Of a stretch of DNA of 64,000 nt, positions 56,141 to 63,305 are shown one piece after another. The DNA is from Ceratothoa steindachneri (taxonomy: Eukaryota > Arthropoda > Malacostraca > Isopoda > Cymothoidae). The stretch covers positions 170,645,258 to 170,709,257 of the forward strand of contig OZ018318.1 of NCBI GenBank assembly GCA_963969495.1, written 5' to 3'. A model generated the notes under the pieces. It worked only from the letters and a program-made list of their open reading frames with translations, searched no databases and was not told where the DNA came from. Each line of letters starts with the position of its first letter. The stretch's first letter is position 1. The position numbers and the translations under genes were made by a program.

Positions 56141-56310
56141 TAGGTCTCCAGTAGCGCGATCTAAATTTTAATGAATTTTAATTATTTTAACACATTATCA
56201 TACCATTTATCCATCTAGTACTTCAATCATCACTGCATAATCACCACCTCATGATATCACACATCTTTTATAACTCATTTTTAAAACTTCTTACTACAAA
56301 ACAAATTACG

Positions 56311-56334
56311 GTGCAATCACCCCGCAGTGAGCAC
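56311..56334 (+). other. NL2 3' hairpin
   Basis: GTGC, an AA bulge, TCAC, loop CCCGCA, GTGA, GCAC. A two-part stem with one-sided bulge and 6-nt loop, in the same position as the NL1 hairpin and also preceded by TTACG. Confidence 0.68.
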
Positions 56335-56350
56335 GAAGGGACTTGTAAAT

Positions 56351-56377
56351 AATCCATCCATCCATCCGCCGACTTGA
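56351..56377 (+). repeat. NL2 (ATCC)n tail and right target-site duplication
   Basis: AATCCATCCATCCAT, then CCGCCGACTTGA (56366-56377). Confidence 0.7.
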
Positions 56378-58070
56378 GTCTATCTCCAAAAGCAGAGAAC
56401 CCTTTAACGACAGGTTTACTTTGACCGAGTTCTGTTCTACTCTCGCTTCGTGCCCCCCCCCATCTCCCCTGCACTGGCAATGTCCCGTATGCCATGCTTT
56501 GACACCTAGGTTAGCGAGCTATGGCCTTTCTGCTAGATTTTTTTCAACATGATCTGGACAGAGGGTATCTTCCTAAACTCGTGGCGAAACGCTAGTGTAC
56601 TCGCTTTTCGCAAACTGGGAAGTGATCACTAGAGCTAATTTCCTCCCAAATTCACTTACCTGTATGTGCAAGTTGATGAAGAAATTGGTAAATATTTGAA
56701 TAGCCCTTTTCGGGTAAAGCAGAGGCCACCTGTCGTCCGCACAATGCAGTTTCCGCAATTTCCTCTTCACGTCGGATGCTCTGCTGAACTGAAAAAAGCC
56801 GTCCGCGAGGCCTTCGTAGACCGCACTAGGCCATGGTGTTTTTCGATTTTCAGAAGGCGTATTATATCATGGCGATACGGTATTATGGAGACTGCAGACG
56901 ATGGACTGCGAGAAGGCCCCCCCTCCCTACCAATCTACATTTCTAAGTTTTTGTGAGATCCTCGATTCCGTGCACGGGTGGGGGTAGCCCTCTCTGTCCA
57001 CTGGGGTAGGAAGAGGGTGTTCCGCATGAAAGTTTCTTCATTGTCGTACTATTAACGCCGAGCATCAACAGTATCACCTTGGTGCTGCCATAAGATGCTC
57101 TCGCTACACACCGTTTCACGCTGAATCCTTGCCAGTGTATACGGATGGTTCCAAGTCCCAAGTGGGGGTGTCGGCCAGGCGCTGCATCTGTCTTCACGCC
57201 GGAGCTGGTGGCAATACACCGATCAGTATCTGAGCTAACGCGATGTGCCCGGTTCCGAGACCCGAATGTGATCTATAGCGACTCACAAAGCACCCTGAGT
57301 GCTATCGGGGCATTGGAATTTTCACATCCCCTGGTTCTCGCTATCCGTAACGCCACGGTTTTTGCGAGCCGGGCGGATGTCAAGATTATTTTCTGCTGGG
57401 TTCTTGGGCATGTGGGAATTGCCGGGAATGAGGGCGCCAAAGAGTCTGTGATTACTGTGTGATCATACAGTGTTTCGCTATTCCTCTCACCGACTACATG
57501 GCCAGATGACCCTGGCTGCCGTGACCTTACACCTGGATCTATCCCTCAATTCTGCGACGGCTTCAGGTTATTTCCTTCGTCTTTGAATCGAGGCCACTCG
57601 CCAGACGCACCACCATTTGATAGACCGCTCGCCTGTGCCTTATTGCGACGACTCCGTTGTTCCTCAGACTGTTAGGCACATTCTCGTTGTTTGTCACAGT
57701 CTGGGTGATCTTCGCGCACGCTCCCTATCTCGTTACCGGGACGGGCGGGGTCGCTACCGCTTGTCCCTTGTACACGGGACGGGTTCGTGTACACAGACCC
57801 TTGGACTCTTAGGTATTTTGGAGGAGGTTGACCTTTAATTTCACTCTACCTTCTCCCCCTCAGGTTCCTACTCCGGGGGGGAGTTGGGCCTACCCCGACG
57901 CCGGAGCGCGCTTCCTTTTTATTGCCTTTTTTCTTATCGTTTTATTTTGCTTGTTTCTTAGCCTTTGTTGTTTTTTATCTTTATTTGTTTTATGCATCTC
58001 TTTATTTTTAGTCTCGCATATCATTAGTAGGTAGTTGCCTGATGGGCTTATAAAATAATAATTTAAAAAA
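56366..58070 (+). mobile_element. NL1-G, right part (RT, RNase H, tail, 3' UTR)
   Basis: Resumes at CCGACTTGAGTCTATCTCC with the RT block NDKFTVSEL-like, passes VNVRLAF-like and EKAYDTAW-like remnants, loses the catalytic YVDD region by a jump at about 57110 into RNase H, and ends in a 3' UTR with only the right half of the hairpin (about 58024-58037). Confidence 0.8.
57125..57838 (+). pseudogene. NL1-G RNase H and C-terminal region
   Basis: VYTDGSKSQ at about 57136, then a deletion, AASVFTPELVAIHRSVSELT, IYSDSQSTLSAIGALE, CWVLGHVGIAGNEGAKESV (57397-57450; Lys again at the fourth acidic position), and YCDDSVVPQTVRHILVVC (57638-57692), in which the second Cys of the Cys/His motif is Ser. 57145-57462 is open for 105 codons. 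Confidence 0.78.
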
Positions 58071-58612
58071 TTCGCTACGCCTTACGTAAGTAAACGAACT
58101 TCGATTTCTTTTAAGTGTTTCCCAGAGGCCAATTCTGGAGCGTCGATATGCGCAAGTTTCATTTTTCCTTGGCCAAGATTAAGCTGGTGCACTTCTGCCG
58201 CCATCTATGTACGTCTCTACATTGAAAGACTTGTTCCTAAACGGGGTTCTCCTGGAAGTGGTGGATTCGCACCGTTTCCTTGCTCTTGTTGACCGACGCT
58301 ACCCTGGAGTGTACAACCTTTGACTTTTCGCCCCTACGTTTGGAATATTGCATTCAGCATTTTTGGATCACACTTCGTGTCACGCTGGATCCGTGCCAGT
58401 TTATACCCATGTCTCCAAGTACCCGGTTGGGGTCGGTTTCCACGCTGTATCCCCTTTGTTTGAAGTCGGCTGGATTTTACAAGGCGTTGTGTGTTTTGTC
58501 TTCACTGCCAAGCTGCTTGCAATATACCACTCGGTATAGCCACTCTCAAAGCCCTCTGAGCTCTCTCAGGGCATTGGAATTCCGCCACTTTCGTTGGTTG
58601 CAGCAATATCTG
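58071..58612 (+). mobile_element. NL1 fragment, RT thumb and RNase H with deletions
   Basis: CGCTACGCCTTACGTAAG and CCAAGATTAAGCTGGTGCAC match the RT after the catalytic site. It jumps at 58305 to the pre-RNase-H spacer and RNase H (GTTTATACCCATGTCTCC) and ends in AGCCCTCTGAGCTCTC and GGCATTGGAATTCCG. Confidence 0.68.
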
Positions 58613-59250
58613 TATGTGTCCTGGCAAAAAGGATTGTGTGAAAGTCATCAGTGCTGAAGGTGCAAAAACAACTGGTCCTTGGGAATTTAAAAGTTATTTG
58701 AACTATATAAAAATGATAAAAAGAATCCCCAAATGGGATTTTCCTCATTTGCTAAATTACGGCCGTTATATTGTGTGCTTGCCGGTAGTGGTGGGACTCA
58801 TTCTGTCCGTCTCTGCACATATCATCAAAACCCCAAATTACAGCTGGCTGCATTGGGAGAAAATGGTCTCATACAAAGATCTTATGGATTAGTGTCTGCA
58901 GTACAGAAAGAGAGGCTTGCATGATGCAACTTTGCAAAGATTGTCCAAGAGAAAAGTTTTCTGAACTTTCTTGAGTTGCTTGACAGTGTAAATTCAGCTC
59001 CAAATGAAATATCTTACAAGCAATGATTGACTGTTGTACAATGGTAGACAAAGTAGAGCCACTTCATGAATACTTATTATCATTAAGCATGAACATATCC
59101 CGCATGGTTCATCATCATTTTGTTGCACAGCAGCAATCATAGTACTTAAAACAGTTGAAAGAAACACTACCACCTCACAGCAAGGCAGATATATTAGGTG
59201 ATTTTTCTGAAAATTATTCTTTCATTGAAAAATACTAGCATAACCCTTTT
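58613..59250 (+). pseudogene. Uncharacterised mobile-element-like coding relic
   Basis: Frames on the plus strand read CPGKKDCVKVISAEGAKTT (58618-58675), GFSSFAKLRPLYCVLAGSGG (58734-58793), then THSV and CTYHQNPKLQLAA. It continues near 58900-59030 with CMMQLCKDCPREKVF-like and LELLDSVNSAPNEISYKQ-like stretches. I recall similar ELRP-CVLAG-GTHSVC-HQN proteins as repeated uncharacterised entries in arthropod genomes, but I cannot name a family or function. The frame changes at least twice and stops follow, so it is a decayed copy. Confidence 0.5.
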
Positions 59251-59962
59251 TTTTTACTGATTCTAATGGCCAAAGCATATGCCTTCATTTTCTAATTTAT
59301 AATTTTTTTCCAATTTTGATACATTTTGATACAATTTAGCAAATGTATGATTTTTTATTTGTCACCCGAGAGTTCTAAAACTCATATTTGGATTCCTTGT
59401 CTTTTTCTGATTCTAAATATATATACTTTTATATAATTATGACCATTATTACTCTAGCTATGGGTCGCCAAATGTTAATGACCTCGCACATTGCCTCAAA
59501 ATTCCTGAGGTCCTATATCCTGAACCGTTGGTCGGATTGACCTTAAAATTTTAGAAATGGGTTTAGGGCCCCAAAACTTCTTATAAACCAAATTTCAGCA
59601 AAATCTGACAGATGAGGGTATTAATTTGCAATTTGTATGGTTGATGATCTCCACAGAATGCCCCAGAGTACAGGTATGAATGGTGAGGGTGTAGGTACGG
59701 GTTCAGGTGTCTAGACTGCTTGCTGAGGTAGAATTTTAGGGTGACTGATAGAGTGGTGGGAAGAGGAGTCATTTATGTAAAGATTGAGGTTCTTGTTCCA
59801 GTCTCAATCTGAGTAGCAAATTTCCACCCTGATGAAACCCTGTAAACAGTGTCACACTAGGGGTGGTATGCTAAGATCAATCAGTCTTCAAACTCTTTTG
59901 CTCTTGCTGGCTTTGGTTGTAATTAGATGGTGGGAAGCTAAATGAGTCTTCTTTTTTTGCAG
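59251..59962 (+). other. Presumed intron sequence upstream of the NSL1-like exon
   Basis: AT-rich, no other feature recognised. It ends in a strong acceptor, TCTTCTTTTTTTGCAG, at 59947-59962. Confidence 0.5.
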
Positions 59963-60570
59963 GCTAATTCAGAAAAGCAAAGGAGCTGTATATTTAGCGG
60001 GAGACCCTCCCCTCCGGCCTCGAGATCCTGGGGGCCGAAGCCCGGCCCACCTAGACCTTCAAGACCCAGCCCTAACCTGCATCGGGACCGCTACTCCTCG
60101 GACTATCCTCAATGGGTACCATCCCGCCAACAAGTGCGAGGAATCTAGTGTGCTTACCTCCCACAGTATTGCGGGCGGCGGTGGGTCGGACCTTGCTTTG
60201 GGAGCAAGCTGTGCGCGGACTACGGGGGTGGGGAAAGTGAAACGTAGACGGTATGTTCGTCCAAGTGTTGCTCTCCTGAAGCGGGGAGGCGTGTGGGGCA
60301 CCACTGTGAATAGTACAAATAAAGTGAGGGTGTGCCTGACCTCGTCGGCTTGGCCAGTGATGTGCAAGTGCGTACCCCCTCTGTCTTGCGTCCTCTGCGT
60401 CAAGTCCCGAGTGGCGGCCGTCAAGAACAATGGTCTCAGCGTGGGCACCGCCGCGTTGAGTGGCCACAAGCTGGGCAACGCTGCTGCCGCTCCTTTCCTG
60501 AACCAGTCGGTATCGGAGGTGATGTCAAAAGTAGACCTCTCTTTTCACCCGGTTCTCTCGAGGCACTCAG
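59963..60570 (+). CDS. Internal exon of a KANSL1/NSL1-like gene (NSL acetyltransferase complex scaffold)
   Basis: One frame is open over the whole 608-bp exon, bordered by TTTTTTTGCAG and CACTCAG/GTAAGA. In order it encodes LIQKSKGAVYLAGDPP, a Pro/Arg-rich stretch, KCEESSVLTSHSIAGGGGSD, a basic patch VKRRRYVRPS, a Cys cluster CKCVPPLSCVLC and SKVDLSFHPVLSRHS. In KANSL1 proteins the coiled region ending in a KG-V-L block is followed by Cys/Arg-rich sequence with a KRR-VRP patch, a C-C…C-C cluster and an HPVL block, so the order agrees. KANSL1 scaffolds the MOF/KAT8-containing NSL complex in the nucleus, which acetylates histone H4 at promoters. The ortholog call is from memory of the family. 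GC-rich codon use differs from the flanks. Upstream exons were not found. Confidence 0.62.
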
Positions 60571-60727
60571 GTAAGACGGTCTCCGACCGCTGCTGGGGTC
60601 GGGTCTGGGCCGGAGCTCGGTCGGGTGGTCAGCCTGCAAATGGAGAGGGAACATTGTGGTCGCGCGATGCCATATCCCTATTGTTGGTTGCTTATCGCTG
60701 ACTGACGCGTGTGGTCTTCTTTCGAAG
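60571..60727 (+). other. 157-bp intron of the NSL1-like gene
   Basis: Starts GTAAGACGG and ends TTCTTTCGAAG. Splitting after the first base of a codon (TCA-G | AA-ATG) keeps the frame from exon to exon. Confidence 0.6.
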
Positions 60728-60949
60728 AAATGCTGCAAGGGGAGGTGTACAGTGCTGCCCTGCGGTCGACGACCGAGTGGCGACAGCTGAATAAGGCGGC
60801 GCTCACATCTAGAGAGAACTTTTCGAACGCATCCGCCTCCTCACTCGACCACTTCGAGCCCCTAACGAAGCGGAAGAAGGACAAGGAACACAAGCGGAAC
60901 GGCCGAAGAAAACACCTCAGAGAAGGGTCGCAGGAAAACTTAACATTAA
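60728..60949 (+). CDS. Next exon of the KANSL1/NSL1-like gene
   Basis: 222 bp in frame with the preceding exon. It encodes EMLQGEVYSAALRSTTEWRQ, then NFSNASASSLDHFEPLTKR and a long basic tract KKDKEHKRNGRRKHLRE, ending at the donor TTAA/GTATGT (60950). In KANSL1 the HPVL block is likewise followed by a short helix with a conserved Trp and then a Lys/Arg-rich segment. The PEHE domain that binds KAT8 should lie further downstream, beyond this window. The exon keeps a clean frame and there is no sign of decay. Confidence 0.6.
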
Positions 60950-61086
60950 GTATGTCTTTTGTTTTAAGATTAACTCCATGAGAAGTTTAATGAATTTGTT
61001 GGTTTTATTGTGGAATTCATTGGTCATTGTTAGCACTACTAACTCAACATATGACTGAACTTTGTTGTGTGCTGTGCCATGTGATA
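60950..61086 (+). other. Intron sequence after the second NSL1-like exon
   Basis: Starts GTATGTCTTTTG. No further exon was recognised up to base 64000, so this intron probably contains all features that follow. Confidence 0.5.
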
Positions 61087-61594
61087 TCCGTTAAGTATTT
61101 TCAGTATTCAAAACAGTATATTGTCTCTATTTGGCGCGGTAAGTACATATTTTTAAGGTACTCCACCTTGATGGGGTCAAAATGAAATTAAAATAAGTCC
61201 ACCTTGCTTTCTCTTGATGTGAAAAGAATTCCTGATTTCAACCCAATGCTAGGCTTTCAAATTGTTTTTGAACCCTAAAGTAATTATTTTGAAATGGTGG
61301 GGGATCCCCCCATACCTCCCTTTATTTTTTTTAGGGGGGGGGCACATCCCCCCTATTTTTAATCATCTAGTAGTATTATCAATTGAAAAGCCTATCATTA
61401 GGTTGAAATCAGGGTTGTCAATATTTGAAATCATGGTTTCTTTTCGTAGACTTATTTTAATTTCATTTTGACCCTATCAAGGTGGAGTATCTTAAAAATG
61501 TGTACTTTCTGTACCAAACCGAAACTATATATCATAACTAGAATGCCTAAAAAAACCCCAGCATTAGTACTGTTTTGAATACTAAAAATACGGC
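61087..61594. mobile_element. ~500-bp foldback repeat in the NSL1-like intron
   Basis: The left arm 61087-61262 and right arm 61384-61594 are reverse complements: GTATTCAAAACAGTA, ACTCCACCTTGAT, GGGTCAAAATGAAATTAAAA and TGATTTCAACC-TAGGCTTT all recur inverted. The spacer (61263-61383) has GGGGGATCCCCCC and similar G/C runs. No coding content. Confidence 0.78.
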
Positions 61595-61985
61595 ATAGGT
61601 CTTCTGAAGTTTCACCGAGGCTGGAATTACCAATATCCACTCCTGTCCCTTTTCAATCGTGGGGGAGATTCCCCAACCAAATAATGACATTCAAGGAAAG
61701 ATCAGAATGACAATCTCTGATGACCCTGAGAGCGCCCGGGGTCACCTGGTCTCCGTCAGGAGATTGGATATTGACGGCTCCGGCATGATCCGGGTGGGAA
61801 AGGCAGAGCCTTGTTGTGATGATGTTTATGAGGGGAGCAAAACCTGCACCTACTCATCAGCTCAATTGGCCATTCTCTTTAGTAGGGCTCTAAGGCCTCT
61901 CTCTTTCTCATCCCACTTCTTGTCTCTGATTAGTGTTTTTGCAACCCCCCTAAGGGGAAATGCCCCTCGGGGATGTTTCCTCTTT
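61595..61985. other. Unassigned intronic sequence, possibly a dispersed repeat
   Basis: CTCCGGCATG at 61778 also occurs in the repeat at 44267. It is open on the plus strand over 61659-62066 without motif; probably part of a 5S-linked repeat. Confidence 0.3.
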
Positions 61986-62069
61986 GGCTATTTGCAACAG
62001 CTTAGCCAAGTGGAAGCACCACTTCCGATCATAACGAAGTTAAGCCACATTGGGTGTACTAAGTAACCA
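61986..62069 (+). ncRNA. 5S rRNA-like relic (possible SINE3-type sequence or 5S pseudogene)
   Basis: GGAAGCACCACTTCCGATCA and CGAAGTTAAGCCACATTGGG match the core of animal 5S rRNA, including the internal promoter region around AAGTTAAGC. About 55 nt aligns with a few changes and a short deletion before CCGATC. The 5' third is poorly matched and the 3' third is missing, so it is not a functional 5S gene. Confidence 0.55.
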
Positions 62070-62087
62070 GAGTCCCTATTTGTGTCG

Positions 62088-62095
62088 GCTTCAGG
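62088..62095 (+). repeat. Left target duplication of hAT MITE
   Basis: GCTTCAGG. Confidence 0.9.
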
Positions 62096-62433
62096 CAGGG
62101 TTGCCCCCCCCATTTTTTTGGGAAAAAGCCCAATGAAACCCAGGTTTTATTCTGGGTTTTTTTCAGAAAATTGGTTTAATAATTATATTAAGGTAAAAAC
62201 AGATCACAGTAACATCACTGATCGAGAATTTTGTGTACCCATGATAGCCATAACCTGTAGGAGACATGAATTATTATGAGTCAGTATCAGAGAAATAACC
62301 TTAATTTGATACCCATTTGTTGAAATTATAAATATAAATATGCATTTTGAATAAAATAATGATATTTAGCATTCATTTTCTGAAAAAACCCCCTCCAAAC
62401 CCGGGTTTTTTTCAAATTTCACTTGAAACCCTG
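62096..62433. mobile_element. hAT-type MITE, 338 bp, with perfect 8-bp target duplication
   Basis: Starts CAGGGTTGCC and ends GAAACCCTG, hAT-type terminal inverted repeats, with GCTTCAGG on both sides (62088-62095 and 62434-62441). The body contains CCAGGTTTTATTCTGGGTTT and the ~190-bp unit also found twice at 40866-41270. There is no coding capacity, so transposase would have to act in trans. Confidence 0.9.
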
Positions 62434-62441
62434 GCTTCAGG
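62434..62441 (+). repeat. Right target duplication of hAT MITE
   Basis: GCTTCAGG, identical to the left copy. Confidence 0.9.
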
Positions 62442-62559
62442 GCAGCTGCTAATGATACCTGTGGTTCAAATCACACATTAAACTGTAGGTACCTGCTGAA
62501 AAGTGAATGGCATTTTAAATGCCATTTGTCTTTCTTTGAGTACTTGGTTCATGTTTCTT

Positions 62560-62690
62560 GCGGCCTAAGTTCAAATTAGGGAGGTGCGTCATCACCGAGT
62601 TGAATTGAACTCTGATGGGACCTGGTAAAGATGTTAGCGAGTCCCCCTCACTCCCTCTCACCATTCATTTTCCTCTACATCTCTCCCCTC
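62560..62690 (+). repeat. Dispersed repeat copy
   Basis: AGTTCAAATTAGGGAGG and TTGAACTCTGATGGGACC match 30680-30740; weaker similarity to 44080-44130. Confidence 0.55.
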
Positions 62691-62739
62691 AACCAGGCTC
62701 TTCCTGAGACTATACCCCTCCCACAGTAACTGTTTCCCA

Positions 62740-62832
62740 CAGGGTTGTTTGATTTAAATCAGGTTGATTTTAATCATTGATTTAAATCAAAAGATGTTTT
62801 TATAAAAATCCATGATTTAAATCATACTACTA
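62740..62832 (+). repeat. hAT terminal and subterminal repeats
   Basis: GATTTAAATC-type palindromes at 62751, 62779 and 62814 after the CAGGGTTG terminus. Subterminal short palindromes are typical transposase-binding clusters in hAT elements. Confidence 0.7.
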
Positions 62833-62940
62833 TCATAAAATTAAAAATAAGGAAAAATGAAAAAATAAGCAAACATTTTTATGCACACTAATTATTTTTT
62901 TTAAATTCAGCATAATTAAATAAAAATGACCTTTTATCTA

Positions 62941-63175
62941 CTTATACAACTGAAATAATTATTTCTTGATTATAAATTAAATATATTTTGTCCTTATTAA
63001 CTAAATTTCCTGAGTTTATTTATACAACTGAAATAATTAGTACTTTCTAAATTTAATATATTTTGATATTTTGTCCTTTTTAACTCAATTTTTCTGAGCT
63101 TACTTATACAAATGAAATTATTATTTCTTAATTGTAAATTAAATATATTTTGCCCATTTTTAACTAAATTTCTTC
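62941..63175. repeat. Three tandem ~80-bp AT-rich units
   Basis: Units start at 62941, 63019 and 63102; each opens with TTATACAA-TGAAAT and includes AAATTAAATATATTTTG (or close) and TAACTAAATTT. Confidence 0.82.
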
Positions 63176-63305
63176 CAAGTCTAACTGAATCTAACATATT
63201 TTTTATGCAATATCCTCATCATGTGTTTAATCATGGAGACATGGATTACAAAAGTATAACATTATTTTATCTGAAATTAATTGGTTACTTACAACATATT
63301 TTCAA

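Larger units (their letters stand above)
52879..56365 (+). mobile_element. NL2, second non-LTR retrotransposon family, 5'-truncated, nested in NL1-G
   Basis: 3.49 kb, markedly more AT-rich than NL1 and with different codon use, but the same domain order from mid-endonuclease to RNase H and Cys/His tail. It begins abruptly inside the endonuclease (a 5' truncation), ends with a hairpin and an ATCC-repeat tail, and is flanked by an imperfect 12-bp target duplication. NL1-G reading resumes on the other side. This copy is itself broken by frameshifts. Confidence 0.88.

Noticed and set aside
60059..60478. 139- and 131-codon minus-strand frames across the NSL1-like exon
   Set aside because: GC-rich antisense shadows; the plus-strand frame has splice sites, phase agreement and family-like motifs.
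61659..62066. 135-codon plus-strand frame over the 5S-like relic
   Set aside because: No motif and it overlaps repeat-like sequence; chance openness is likelier.
62941..63175. Three regular units considered as a possible CRISPR or satellite array
   Set aside because: Eukaryotic context, diverged AT-rich units without spacers; simplest as subterminal tandem repeats of the hAT element.
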